This document shows, piece after piece, positions 1 through 9,381 of a DNA stretch of 40,848 bases. Origin of the DNA: a virus; IMG/VR virus record IMGVR_UViG_3300032325_000533, positions 1-40,848 of that record; one strand, written 5' to 3'. The notes under the pieces are model-generated. The model worked only from the letters and a program-made list of their open reading frames with translations, made no database searches and was not told the DNA's origin. Each line of letters opens with the position of its first letter. The stretch's first letter is position 1. The position numbers and the translations under genes were made by a program.

Positions 1-123
1 GACCTGGCGGCAAACGCGCTTTACACGCGACCCGACCCGGAAAGGCTGGTGGAGACGCTGACGGCGCACCGGGCGCTGGTGGCGGGGCTTTCGGTTTCGG
101 AAGAAATCAAGGGCAAGCTGAAC
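1..123. repeat. Left copy of 123-bp terminal direct repeat
   Basis: Bases 1-123 are identical to 40726-40848. The reading frame of the virion gene continues across the join in phase: 40726 is a codon start, and so is 1. The simplest reading is an assembly overlap of a circular, or circularly permuted, genome. A true terminal redundancy of this size inside a coding region is less likely. Confidence 0.95.
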
Positions 124-1572
124 GCCGAGAATGTGGATCGGTTCGGCAGCAGCTATGTGCAGGGGCTTGCCGAGCGCGACCCTTATGAGGCGCGGCGGCA
201 GATCGACGGCGGGGCCTTGAACGCCGTCTTGAACCCGGAGGATATGGCGCGGCTGCGCAACCGGGTGGACACGGAAATCCGCGGCCGGGAAGCGCAGGCG
301 CGGATGGAGGAAAATCAGCGCCGGGCGGAAGCTCGGGCAGCGCAGGCGGAAGCGCGGCGGGCACAGGCGGAGGCGCGAGCTGCCTTCCTCAATGTGGCGC
401 GGGACTTGCAGGACGGGCTGGCGGCGGGCGTCAACTATTCGCCGGCGGAGATTGCGGCGGTGAGTGGGCAGGCGGCGCGGCTGCCGGGCGGGCAGGCGCT
501 GGCGCGCAATATCGCAACGCTGGGCGAGAAGAATGCGACCCTGACGGAGCTGCGCGGGGCGCGGCCGGTGGAAGTGCAGACGGCGATCAACGGGCTGACG
601 GCCGAGCTTGCCAAGGGTGGGGCCAATGCGCCGGTCATCAAGGCGAGGCTGGATGCGGCGCTGGCCTTCAAGGCGAAGCAGGATAGCGAGCTGCGGACTG
701 ACCCGCTTTCCTATGCGACGACGCAGGGCGTGGTGGCGCTGGCGCCAATCGACTTTGCCGATCCGGCTAGCCTGGCGCGGCGGGGCAAGGATGCCTGGGC
801 GGTGAAGGCGCGCTATGGCGGGCCTTTGACGGTGCTGACCGACGAGGAGGCGGCGGACTTTGGCGCGCGGCTTTCGAGCGCCGACCCGAACCAAAAGATG
901 CAGGCCTTGCGCCAGCTGCGCGCGATGGGATCGACCGGGGCGGCGGCCGCCATGCGGCAGATTGCGCCGCAGAAGCCGGTGGAAGCGCGCGCGGGCGTGC
1001 TGCTGGGGACTGCCGGGGGCGTGCCGGTGGCGCGGACGATTTTGGACGGGCAGGCGCTGCTGAAAGACAATCCCAAGCTGGTGCCGGAAACCAATGCGCG
1101 GCGGGTGGCGGCGACCGACATGGGCGCGGCCTTCAAATTCTTTCCTGACCTTGCCATGCAGATACCGGACACGGCGCGGGCCTATTATGCCGGGTGGAAA
1201 CAGCGCGAGGGCGAGGAGGGCTTTGATGCCCTGAATTTCCGGCAATCGCTGAACGCAGCCGCCGGGGGCGTGCGCGGCAATGACGGGGTGATGCGCGGCG
1301 GGCTGGGCAAGCGATCCGGCCATGTGGTGCTGCTGCCGGACGGCAAGAGCGAAACGGAGTTCAACACGGCGCTGGAGGGATTGAGCGCAGCGGCGACGCC
1401 GGCGGCGCTCAAGCCGGTGTGGGCGGATGGCAGCGAAGTGAGCGATGCGCAGCTGCGCAGCGCGCGGCCGTTTGCGGTGGGGCCTGGACGCTATTTTCTG
1501 GCGACCGATGCGATGGGAAATAATCTCATTATGCGGCGGAATGGCCAGCCTTTCGAGGTGCTGGTGAAATGA
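1..1572 (+). CDS. Internal virion protein, T7 gp15-like position (3' part of gene split by the window ends)
   Basis: This is the C-terminal 523 residues of a protein that starts at 40249. The complete product is about 682 aa. It is rich in Ala, Arg and Glu, with long charged helices near residues 240-310 of the full protein (an RRAEARAAQAEARRAQAE stretch that looks like a coiled coil). It contains no enzyme motif that I recognise. The gene lies between a gp14-like gene and the two giant virion genes, which is the place of internal core protein gp15 in T7-type podoviruses, where gp14, gp15 and gp16 are ejected to build a DNA conduit. The assignment rests on gene order, size and composition. 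The stop TGA at 1570-1572 overlaps the next ATG. Confidence 0.7.
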   Translation, partial: DLAANALYTRPDPERLVETLTAHRALVAGLSVSEEIKGKLNAENVDRFGSSYVQGLAERDPYEARRQIDGGALNAVLNPEDMARLRNRVDTEIRGREAQARMEENQRRAEARAAQAEARRAQAEARAAFLNVARDLQDGLAAGVNYSPAEIAAVSGQAARLPGGQALARNIATLGEKNATLTELRGARPVEVQTAINGLTAELAKGGANAPVIKARLDAALAFKAKQDSELRTDPLSYATTQGVVALAPIDFADPASLARRGKDAWAVKARYGGPLTVLTDEEAADFGARLSSADPNQKMQALRQLRAMGSTGAAAAMRQIAPQKPVEARAGVLLGTAGGVPVARTILDGQALLKDNPKLVPETNARRVAATDMGAAFKFFPDLAMQIPDTARAYYAGWKQREGEEGFDALNFRQSLNAAAGGVRGNDGVMRGGLGKRSGHVVLLPDGKSETEFNTALEGLSAAATPAALKPVWADGSEVSDAQLRSARPFAVGPGRYFLATDAMGNNLIMRRNGQPFEVLVK

Positions 1573-4364
1573 GTTCACGGGCTGGATATGTGCCCGATTT
1601 GACGGGGCCTCGGACGCCGGCGGCGAAGCCGCGCCAGTGGGGCGGGCTGGTGGATTTCAGCGCCGGGATCGAGCCGGGCTTTGACCAAGGGCTGGCGGGG
1701 CCGAACGCTGGCAGCAACCAAGTGCGCTATGAGGCGCAAGTGTGGGAAGAAATCACGCGCGGGCTGAATGCGCGCGGCCGGCGGCGCGAGACGCAGGTGG
1801 ATTTCCTGGGCGTGCCGCTGGCACGGCATAGCCGGCCTTTCCGCACGCCGGACAGTGGGCGCGGCGGCGGCACGAGCCTCGACATGGTGAACGCGGCGGC
1901 GGATGCGGATGCCGAGCAACAGGCGATCCTTGCGGCGCTGGCAGCCGAACAGGCGCGCGACCCGGCTTTCTTCAAGGGGATCAACGGGCCGGACGGGATA
2001 GCGGCCGAAGTGGCGCGGCGGCGGCGGGACGCGGTGGCGCGGGCGCAAGCTGCCACTCCTGATAGTGTGGCGGGCATGGCGGGGGCCTTTGTGGGCCAGA
2101 TGGGGGCGGCCTTCACCGATCCGATCACGCTCATCACGCTCCCGCTGGGGGCCGGCCGGGCGACTGCGCAGACGGTGCTGGGGCGGATTTTGCAGACGGC
2201 GGGAACGGAAGCGCTGGTGCAAGGCGCGGTGACGGCTGCGACGACGCCGCTGATCGCGCTGGATGCTGCCGGCGCGGGCTTCGATTATGGGATCGAGGAG
2301 GCGTTGACCGATGTGGCCGTGGGAGCGGCGGCGGGCGGGGCTTTCGGTGCCGTGTTTGAAGGGGGCAGCGAAGCGATGGCGCGGGCCTTTGCGCGGGTGC
2401 GCAAGGATGCCGAGATCGTGAAGGCGGCCGAGGATGAGATTGCGGCGGCTTCGCCCTTCGAGCGGACGCCGCAGGGCGATGCGGAGCATTTGGCGCGGCT
2501 TGACGCGGTGGCGCAGGCGATTGCGAATGATGAGCCGGTGCCGGACTTTGGGGCGCCGGTGACGCCGCTAAGGCCGGAAGGGCCTGCAACGCCATTGGGA
2601 ACGGCGGCGGCGGGGATTGATGACGGGGCGGGCGAGATTGCGCGGCTTGAGGCGGAAGCGCTGGCGGAGCTGCGGGGCCTTGTGCCGGAAGCTCCTGCGG
2701 CGCCCGCTGCGCCTCCTGTGGCGCCTGCGGCGCCTGTGGTGCCTGCTGCGGCTGCATTCGACCCTGTGGGCTATCTGGACGCCGCGCGGGCCTATGTGGC
2801 GGGGAAAGGCTCTTTGAAGCCGGAAGCGATGGGGAAGGCGCTGGGCGTGTCGCCGGTGGAGGCGGGGCGCGTGCTGGGGGCTTTGGCATCGACCAAGAAT
2901 AGCGGCTTGTTCATGAGCAAGCGCAGCAATGTGATTCGCCGGCTGCCGAAGCTGACGGGGCCGGAAGATGTGATTGGCTTTCTGGCGCGGCGCGGCGGCT
3001 TGCGCGATGACGAGGGCCATAGCCTGCGCAATGTGGGCGGGCTTGACGGCATCCTGGTGGGCGGTGCCGGGCCGGTAATCCGCAAAGACGGCGGCATGGG
3101 GCTGGACGAGGCCGGGGAGCTGCTGAAAGAGGCTGGCTATTTCGGGCGGCGCGAAGCGATTGGCGATGCCAGCGCGCCGGAAACCGTCACCGTGGCCGAT
3201 GTGATCGACCTGCTGGAGCGGGCTTCGCGCCAGTGGAACGACAAGACGCGGCGCGTCTATCTGGATGAGGACAAGGCCGATGTGCTGGCCGGGGCGCGCG
3301 AGCAAGCGGGCGCGGCCGAGCTTACCGATCGGATGGATTTTGCGCGGCAGGATTTCGCGGCCGCCGGCATTACCGATTTGACCGATGCGGAGCTGGAGGC
3401 GGCGGCAAAGCTGCGCATGGAGATTGGCGAGGATGCCGACCTGGTGGAAGCCTTTGTGATGAGCGAGGCATGGGACGCGCGCGCGGCGGTGTCGGCGGCG
3501 AACCGGGCGGATGATGATTTTGACTTGGCATGGCTGGACAACAGCGATGATGCTATGGAGGCACCCGATGGACGCGATGACGCAGAACCGGATGAATTTG
3601 GCGACGGCGCTGGAGAAGGGGGCGGCAGACCCGACCCTGCCGGAAGCGCTGCGGACGCGGGCGGCGACACAGGCGGCGCGGGTGCGCGCGCTGATGGCGG
3701 CGAAGGCGAGCAAAACACAGGGATAAGCCCGGCAACGCCGGAGGAGGCGGCGGCGCGGGTTGCGGCTTCGCTGGATGACCTGAAAGGCTTTGATGGGGCG
3801 GATGCGCCAGGGGCGGTGAGCCAGACGGGGCAGTTGATGCACGACTTGCTGCCGAAGGCGGAGGGGCCTGCGGCAAAAGCTGATGCAGCGCCTGCCTTGC
3901 TCGACACGCCGGAGGCTGTTGACCCGGCGATTGCGGCGCGGAACCGGCAGAGTGCGCAGCTTGGGGCGGATAGCCCGCTGCGGCCGGGGGATCGTGCGGA
4001 ACAGGATGATGTGGATGGGCTGCCGATGTTTGATGCGGCGCGGTCGCCGGACATGTTTGGTGGGGCGGGTGCGCCTGATAGCCCGGAGGCGGCGGCATTT
4101 GCGGCGGCCTATGAGGCTGAGCGTGACGCTGGCCGGACGGCCTATTTCCGGGGGGTGAAGCGCTGGGACAAGCCGGAGGGCGCAAGCTCGGCTTGGGAGG
4201 CAGGATGGGAAATCGGGGCGCGGATCGGGCTGCACGAGCCCAAGCGTGCTGCGGTGTTGCGGGCGGCGGCGCTGGCCGACGCGAACGCGGGGCTTGCTGA
4301 CACGGTGGCGAAGCTGGACGCTGACACGGCGGCCATCGAAGCTGTGAAGGGGTGCTTGCTGTGA
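1569..4364 (+). CDS. Giant internal virion / ejection protein (931 aa), gp16-type
   Basis: The start ATG overlaps the previous stop (ATGA). Residues about 175-270 form a long hydrophobic, Ala/Gly-rich stretch suited to membrane insertion. Residues 370-405 are a Pro/Ala linker. Residues about 405-560 contain a compact domain with the phrase FLARRGGLRDDEG, which recurs in large phage and plasmid proteins. Residues 655-720 are a D/G/A-rich low-complexity linker. The C-terminus again looks folded. By size and position it is a gp16-like protein ejected with the genome. I see no clear lytic transglycosylase motif. The low-complexity linker coincides exactly with a second reading frame that carries the better coding signal (3568-3726). 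Confidence 0.65.
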   Translation: MSSRAGYVPDLTGPRTPAAKPRQWGGLVDFSAGIEPGFDQGLAGPNAGSNQVRYEAQVWEEITRGLNARGRRRETQVDFLGVPLARHSRPFRTPDSGRGGGTSLDMVNAAADADAEQQAILAALAAEQARDPAFFKGINGPDGIAAEVARRRRDAVARAQAATPDSVAGMAGAFVGQMGAAFTDPITLITLPLGAGRATAQTVLGRILQTAGTEALVQGAVTAATTPLIALDAAGAGFDYGIEEALTDVAVGAAAGGAFGAVFEGGSEAMARAFARVRKDAEIVKAAEDEIAAASPFERTPQGDAEHLARLDAVAQAIANDEPVPDFGAPVTPLRPEGPATPLGTAAAGIDDGAGEIARLEAEALAELRGLVPEAPAAPAAPPVAPAAPVVPAAAAFDPVGYLDAARAYVAGKGSLKPEAMGKALGVSPVEAGRVLGALASTKNSGLFMSKRSNVIRRLPKLTGPEDVIGFLARRGGLRDDEGHSLRNVGGLDGILVGGAGPVIRKDGGMGLDEAGELLKEAGYFGRREAIGDASAPETVTVADVIDLLERASRQWNDKTRRVYLDEDKADVLAGAREQAGAAELTDRMDFARQDFAAAGITDLTDAELEAAAKLRMEIGEDADLVEAFVMSEAWDARAAVSAANRADDDFDLAWLDNSDDAMEAPDGRDDAEPDEFGDGAGEGGGRPDPAGSAADAGGDTGGAGARADGGEGEQNTGISPATPEEAAARVAASLDDLKGFDGADAPGAVSQTGQLMHDLLPKAEGPAAKADAAPALLDTPEAVDPAIAARNRQSAQLGADSPLRPGDRAEQDDVDGLPMFDAARSPDMFGGAGAPDSPEAAAFAAAYEAERDAGRTAYFRGVKRWDKPEGASSAWEAGWEIGARIGLHEPKRAAVLRAAALADANAGLADTVAKLDADTAAIEAVKGCLL
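3568..3726 (+). CDS. Overprinted small protein (52 aa) nested inside the 931-aa virion gene
   Basis: This ORF lies in another frame of the larger gene. It starts MDAMTQNRMNL and ends KASKTQG. A strong ribosome site, GGAGG, stands 6 nt before the ATG. By hand count 45 of its 52 codons end in G or C, as in the real genes of this phage. The host frame over the same bases has only about 30 of 53 and encodes a D/G-rich low-complexity linker. The product is predicted to be helical, Ala/Arg-rich and basic, with no membrane segment. Function is unknown. Either it is a genuine nested gene, or an older small gene that the virion ORF later read through. Confidence 0.6.
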   Translation: MDAMTQNRMNLATALEKGAADPTLPEALRTRAATQAARVRALMAAKASKTQG

Positions 4365-6856
4365 GCCTGCGCAACTGCTTTCCTGACTTGCTCGCCAAGG
4401 GGCAGATCACGGCGGAGCAATCCGATGAAATGCTGCGCAACTTCGAGGATTTGCGCCGGCAGAGGGCCGGGCAATATGGCGAGAGCGCGGCCGACGCGAT
4501 GGCGGGCGAGGCGGTGCTGAAAGCGCTGGCGCACGAGAAGGCCTTGCAGAAGCGGCAGGCGCTGTTGCAGGCGGCGGCGCAGGGGAAGATTTCGATGTTT
4601 GTGCGGGCGGCGGCGGAAGCGGGCCGCGACCCGGTGCGGGCGGCAAAGGGCGTGTTGGGCTATATCCCCGGAGTGAATGGCTTTCAAAGTGTGGAAGCCA
4701 CCTTTGATGCAATCTGGAGGCTGGCGACCGGCAACAATGCGGTGCTGTTCGAGAAATATGGGGCTTCCCTGTTTCGTGGGCAGATCACCACCGGCAAGGC
4801 GCCGGCCGACCTGGTGCGGGCGCTTTTTGGCGAAGCGGTGGATGATCCGGCGATTGCCGGCATGGCAAAGGCGCTGGCCGAGACTTTCGAGTATCTACGG
4901 CTGCGCTTCAACGCCGCCGGCGGCACCATCGGCCGCCTTGAAAATTGGGGGCTGCCGCAAGCGCACGACTGGCTGAAGGTGCGCGATGCGGGATATGACG
5001 CCTGGCGGCAGTTCATCCTGCCGAAGCTCGACACCGGGCAGATGATTGACGGATTGACCGGGCAGCCGTTTGCGCCGGAGCGGCTTGAGCTGGCCTTGCG
5101 CGATGTGTGGGAGAGCATCCGCACCGGCGGGTGGAACGACCGCGAGGCCGGCATGCAGGGGCTTGGCAAGCTGGCGAACCGGCGGGGCGATCCGCGGTTC
5201 CTCAAATTCGCCAGTTCTGACGCCTGGATGGAGTATCAGGCGCGGTTCGGCAATGACGATGTTTGGGGCACCATCACCGGGCATTTGCACGGCATGGCGC
5301 GCGATATCGCGGCAATGGAAGTGCTGGGGCCGAACCCGCAACAGACGGTGCAATGGCTGCAAGGGACGCTGGAAAAGGATCTTGCGACCGGGCAGGTTGC
5401 GGGCAAGGACTTCGACCGGCTGGCGAGCAAGGTGGGGCAAGGTGCGGCGGAAATCGGCCGCATGTGGGACGCCTATACCGGCACGGCGAACGCGGTGGCG
5501 GGGCAGCGGCTTGCGGACTTCGGCAGCGGCACGCGCGCCTTTCTGACGGCCGCGCACCTGGGCGGGGCGACGATATCGGCCATCACCGATCCGCTGATCC
5601 AGCTTTTCAACCGGGCCTATAACGGGCTGCCGATGATGGAGGTATTTTCGCAGTCGCTGGGCTTTCTGAACCCGGCCAATGCCGATGACCGGATTTTTGC
5701 CGCGCAGCTCGGGGCGGGCATGGATGACGCTATTGGGCATAGCATCGCGCTGCTGCGCTATACCGGCGAGGCGACCGTGAACGGCCGGATGCAATGGGCG
5801 GCGGCGGCGGTGTTGCGCGTTTCGGGCCTGAATTTCTGGACAGAAGCGCAGAAGCGGGCAAGCGCCTGGGGCTGGAGCGGGCATTTGGCGCGGGAGCGCG
5901 GCAAGGGCTTTGCCGAGCTTTCGGAAGCGATGCAAGCGAGCTTTCAGCGGCATGGGATATCGCCCGACGAGTGGGACGCGATACGCTCCACCGAGCCGGT
6001 GATGCGGGGCGGTGCGCCATTTTTGAAGCCTGGCGATATTTATGCGAACCCGGCGATCGGCGGGACGCAGGCGGACGCGCTGGTGACGAAGCTCTTGGGC
6101 ATGATCGTGAGCGAAGAGAAGAATTCGGTTATTCAGGCGAGCCTGCGCAGCCGGGCGGTGGCGAGCGCGGGCGGCAAGCGCGGGACGGCGGCGGGCGAGG
6201 CCTGGCGCTCCATCATGCAGTTCAAGCAGTTTCCGCTGGAAATCATGCTGCGCAGCCTTGGCCGCCTGGTGCATGACACAAGCCGGCCGGCATCGGCCAA
6301 GCTCGCCTATGCGGCGATGTTTCCGGCGCTGACGCTGGCGGGCGGTATGATCCTGCAACTGAAAGCGCTTGCTGCCGGCAAAGACCCGCAGGCGATGCGG
6401 GACAATCCAAAATTCTGGATCGCGGCCGCTGCGCAAGGTGGCGGGCTGGGCCTGTTTGGCGACTTCCTGTTTTCCGACACTGGGCGCTATGGCCGCAGCT
6501 TTGCCGAAACGGCGCTGGGGCCGACCGTGGGGCTGGTGGGCGACCTGAAAGACTTTGTGCAGGGCAATCTTGCGCAAGCGGTGCAGGGCGAGGAAACGAA
6601 CGCGGGACGCGAGGCGGTCAAGCTGCTGCGCCGCTACGCGCCCGGAACCAAGCTCTGGTATATCCGCCTCGCCTGGGATCGGCATGTGAACGACCAGCTC
6701 CAGCGGATGATCGACCCGGACTATCAGGCGGCTTTCGACCGGACGGCGCAGCGCGCCGATGAGCTTTATGGGCAGCCCTATTGGTGGCGCCCTGGCGAGG
6801 ATGCGGCCGACCGCGCGCCTGACCTAGCGCGGGCATTTGAGGAGAGTGAGCAATGA
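4361..6856 (+). CDS. Giant virion-associated protein (831 aa), second gp16-type protein
   Basis: I start it at GTG 4361, which overlaps the preceding TGA (GTGA) and follows a GAAGGGG ribosome site by 8 nt. A GTG at 4352 would add three residues. The N-terminal 100 residues are charged and helical. The middle carries phrases such as TITGHLHGMARDIAAMEVLGP, which I recall from large structural proteins of podoviral prophages. Hydrophobic segments appear near residues 645-665 and 680-700. There is no recognisable catalytic motif. Together with the preceding gene it seems to divide the job of one T7 gp16 between two proteins. It may take part in genome ejection, which is inferred from position. 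Confidence 0.6.
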   Translation: MSLRNCFPDLLAKGQITAEQSDEMLRNFEDLRRQRAGQYGESAADAMAGEAVLKALAHEKALQKRQALLQAAAQGKISMFVRAAAEAGRDPVRAAKGVLGYIPGVNGFQSVEATFDAIWRLATGNNAVLFEKYGASLFRGQITTGKAPADLVRALFGEAVDDPAIAGMAKALAETFEYLRLRFNAAGGTIGRLENWGLPQAHDWLKVRDAGYDAWRQFILPKLDTGQMIDGLTGQPFAPERLELALRDVWESIRTGGWNDREAGMQGLGKLANRRGDPRFLKFASSDAWMEYQARFGNDDVWGTITGHLHGMARDIAAMEVLGPNPQQTVQWLQGTLEKDLATGQVAGKDFDRLASKVGQGAAEIGRMWDAYTGTANAVAGQRLADFGSGTRAFLTAAHLGGATISAITDPLIQLFNRAYNGLPMMEVFSQSLGFLNPANADDRIFAAQLGAGMDDAIGHSIALLRYTGEATVNGRMQWAAAAVLRVSGLNFWTEAQKRASAWGWSGHLARERGKGFAELSEAMQASFQRHGISPDEWDAIRSTEPVMRGGAPFLKPGDIYANPAIGGTQADALVTKLLGMIVSEEKNSVIQASLRSRAVASAGGKRGTAAGEAWRSIMQFKQFPLEIMLRSLGRLVHDTSRPASAKLAYAAMFPALTLAGGMILQLKALAAGKDPQAMRDNPKFWIAAAAQGGGLGLFGDFLFSDTGRYGRSFAETALGPTVGLVGDLKDFVQGNLAQAVQGEETNAGREAVKLLRRYAPGTKLWYIRLAWDRHVNDQLQRMIDPDYQAAFDRTAQRADELYGQPYWWRPGEDAADRAPDLARAFEESEQ

Positions 6857-8220
6857 CGGTTTCGACTTCGACGCGGCGGGTTGCTTATGCCGGGAACGGT
6901 GTGACGACTGTGTTTTCAGTGCCGTTTCCGTTTGCTGATCCGGCGGCGCTGCTGGTGGTGCTGACGGTGGCGGGGGTGGACGCGGTGCTGTCTCTGGCGG
7001 CTGATTACAATGTTTCGGGCGGCGCCGGCAGCGGAACGGTGACGATGGTGGCGGCGCCTCCGGTTGGCTCAACCTTGCTTATCAAGCGGGAGACGCCGCG
7101 CACGCAGAACGCCGACTATGTGCCGAACGACCCGTTCCCGGCGGAAAGCCACGAAGCCGCGCTGGACAAGCTGACGATGATTTCGCAGGAGACGGCCGAC
7201 GAGCTGGGGCGGGCTGTAATGGTGCGCGAGGCGGATCGGCCAATGGGCAATCTGCTGTTGCCGCCGCTTGCGGAAATGGCTGGCCAACTGGTGGGCTTTT
7301 CCAATGATCGGCGGCTTATTCCTGTCTCGCCGCTGGTGGGCAATCCGACCGATACGATCGCCATTGTGCATGAAAGCAAGCCGCTCGCTGACCTTTTGAA
7401 CAGTGATATTTCGCTTGACCCGGCTGAAATCGTGAGTGTGAGCGCAAATTCGATTTTGGACATTACTGCCATCAACCGGCTAGTGATGGTGTCTGGCGCG
7501 GCATCGGCCATTTCGCTCGCCATGCCGCCGGTCAACAGCTCGAACATTGGCGACGCTGTTTTCATCTTTGTGGCGCCGACTTTTCCGGGCCTGGTGACAT
7601 GCGCGGGCTTTCCTGCTTCCGGCCATTTGTTCGGCGGTCAGCCCAATCGCATCATGCACGCTGGCGAAAGCGCGCTCCTGCGCTTTGACGGCGCTGGATG
7701 GGTGAAGATCATGGGCGAAAGCCGGCCTTTTGCCGGGCAGATCGAGCAGGCGGCGCCGGTGGCGAGCAGCGGCACAACATGGGTGCGCATTCCATGCGCC
7801 ACCGTGGAAGCCGACCTTGAGCCTTCACAGCCCTGGTATGATGCAGTTAATTTCTGTGTTCGCCTGCCTCGGCCGACCATCTGGCGCTTCAATGTGCTGT
7901 TCTGGTTTGACAACATAACCATGGCGGCTCCCAATTATTCCGCGCCGGTGGGCACGGAACAGGGGGCGCCAGTGGATTTCGGCCTGGCAAATGTGATTGA
8001 TGCAAGCCCCTTGCCGAAAGAATTTAGGCGGACGCAGGTTCACTATAATCAACCGTTCGAGGCGGTTGATATGGTTTGGCAGGCGCGCATGCCGACGAGC
8101 TGGCGAGTGGGGCCGGTGTTTCGGTGCGGAAGCGCCGGCCTGACCAGTATTCGGGCGACGCATGGCGTAGGGCCAGAGCTGCGCACGCGGCTTTCTTTCG
8201 AGGAGGTGGTGGAATGGTAG
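6853..8220 (+). CDS. Tail fibre protein with T7-type N-terminal anchor domain
   Basis: Product of 455 aa. Residues 5-150 match the pattern of the T7 tail-fibre N-terminal domain (PF03906): YAGNGVTTVFSVPFPF near the start, ADYNVSG near 55, then IKRETPRTQ and NDPFPAESHEAALDKLTM. This domain attaches fibres to the tail in T7-type phages. The remaining 300 residues are a beta-rich region likely to form the shaft or receptor-binding tip. ATGA overlap couples it to the preceding virion gene. The next gene, an SGNH esterase, starts inside its last codons, which suggests that fibre and enzyme work together. Confidence 0.88.
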   Translation: MTVSTSTRRVAYAGNGVTTVFSVPFPFADPAALLVVLTVAGVDAVLSLAADYNVSGGAGSGTVTMVAAPPVGSTLLIKRETPRTQNADYVPNDPFPAESHEAALDKLTMISQETADELGRAVMVREADRPMGNLLLPPLAEMAGQLVGFSNDRRLIPVSPLVGNPTDTIAIVHESKPLADLLNSDISLDPAEIVSVSANSILDITAINRLVMVSGAASAISLAMPPVNSSNIGDAVFIFVAPTFPGLVTCAGFPASGHLFGGQPNRIMHAGESALLRFDGAGWVKIMGESRPFAGQIEQAAPVASSGTTWVRIPCATVEADLEPSQPWYDAVNFCVRLPRPTIWRFNVLFWFDNITMAAPNYSAPVGTEQGAPVDFGLANVIDASPLPKEFRRTQVHYNQPFEAVDMVWQARMPTSWRVGPVFRCGSAGLTSIRATHGVGPELRTRLSFEEVVEW

Positions 8221-9290
8221 CCTTTCGCATGCGCAATCCGCGCATTCCAACTGTGGCGCCGCCGGTGGTGACGGTGGTGGCGCCGAACAATGCCGCCTGG
8301 GCCTATTCCGACCTTGCCGGCACATGGAGCGTGACGGCGGTGCGCGCCCGGCCGACGCGCTCAATTGTGGATGGGCAGGGCTTTGAGCATTGCGCGCCTT
8401 CGGCGCGGGCACGCATTCAGGTGACGGCCGGGGCGGCAACGCTGCTGGTGCTGACCGTTCGCTATACCGGGCTGGTGACGCGCACCGATACCTATAACGA
8501 CCTGGGATCGGTGCTGGTGAACGGCAACCCGACGCGCGACTTTCAATGCCCGGTGCCCAAGGTGGGGCCGCATCCGGTCAGCGCGGCGCAAGTGCTTGTG
8601 CCGGTGCCGAGCGGCGCCAGCATTGTCGATATTCTTTGGCCCTATTGCGCGAGCATGGACTTGGAGACGCTGGGGCTTCCGGCGGGTGTGAGCGTTTCGG
8701 CCGCCACGGCGCGGCCAACCAAGCGGATCATCGCTTTCGGAGATAGCCGGGTGCATGGCTTCAACGCTTCCAAATCTAGCTCAAGCTGGGCGCAACTGGC
8801 GGCAAGCCTGAAGAGCGGGCAAGTGCTGAATATGGGCTATGGCGGCCGCGCGATTGTATCGGCGGACGGGACGGTGGCGGGTGGGTTTGGTGCGGCGGGC
8901 GCGGTTTATCTGGCGGGGTTCAACGACTTCTATCTTGGCGGCGCCAGCATCCCGGCGATGCAGGCGCGCTATGAGCTGCTGATTTCCAACTATCGGACGG
9001 CGGCAACGGCGGCGGGTGCGCCAACCTCCAAGCTGGTCATGCTTTCTGACCTCTATTCGACTTCGGACGCCGGACAGGGTGGCCCCTATCAAGCTAACAG
9101 CCCGACTTTGCAGGCATTCCGCAATGCCATGCAGGCGGCCGTAACGGCGATTGGGGACGCGAACACGGTTTTTCTTTCGGGAAACACGGGCGGAATGCCG
9201 ACCGGAAGCGGCAGTTTTCCCGATGGGGTGCATCCGAACGACGCAGCTCAAGCCACGATTGCGCCGCTGGCGGCGGCGGTGCTGCCGTGA
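8214..9290 (+). CDS. SGNH/GDSL-type hydrolase, probable tail-associated esterase
   Basis: Product of 358 aa. An AGGAGG ribosome site 7 nt upstream fixes ATG 8214, which lies inside the end of the fibre gene in another frame. Residues 1-165 are beta-rich and probably bind the particle or the glycan. The catalytic domain begins at IIAFGDSRVHG, with the block I nucleophile Ser178. A Gly follows in NMGYGG, then block III GFND (235-238) and block V DGVH with Asp337 and His340. All four SGNH blocks are therefore present. Such phage enzymes typically remove acetyl or acyl groups from surface polysaccharide, and I infer a receptor-modifying role from the adjacent fibre. Confidence 0.85.
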   Translation: MVAFRMRNPRIPTVAPPVVTVVAPNNAAWAYSDLAGTWSVTAVRARPTRSIVDGQGFEHCAPSARARIQVTAGAATLLVLTVRYTGLVTRTDTYNDLGSVLVNGNPTRDFQCPVPKVGPHPVSAAQVLVPVPSGASIVDILWPYCASMDLETLGLPAGVSVSAATARPTKRIIAFGDSRVHGFNASKSSSSWAQLAASLKSGQVLNMGYGGRAIVSADGTVAGGFGAAGAVYLAGFNDFYLGGASIPAMQARYELLISNYRTAATAAGAPTSKLVMLSDLYSTSDAGQGGPYQANSPTLQAFRNAMQAAVTAIGDANTVFLSGNTGGMPTGSGSFPDGVHPNDAAQATIAPLAAAVLP

Positions 9291-9381
9291 ACGCATTGCA
9301 CATTCCGGCTTTGGCGCGGGTTTAGCGGTTGACAAAATGTGCGCCGGACGGGGGCGCGCTGGAATGAAAGGGTTGCTGGCG

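Noticed and set aside
1-123. Short terminal repeats of a T7-type linear genome
   Set aside because: The repeat lies within one continuous coding sequence and has the size of an assembly overlap, so a circularly closed contig is the better explanation.
3883-4158. Another nested + frame (91 codons) in the 931-aa gene
   Set aside because: Arg-rich, without a ribosome site and with poor codon use, unlike the frame at 3568-3726.
2568-4235. Long - strand ORF of 555 codons opposite the virion gene
   Set aside because: Arg/Pro/His-rich antisense reading of a GC-rich gene, with no ribosome site and no domain.
5794-6276. 160-codon nested + frame in the 831-aa gene
   Set aside because: Gly/Arg-rich shadow, no ribosome site, and the host frame keeps normal codon use.
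9329-9334. TTGACA as a promoter for the lysis genes
   Set aside because: No acceptable -10 at 15-19 bp; the following bases are GC only.
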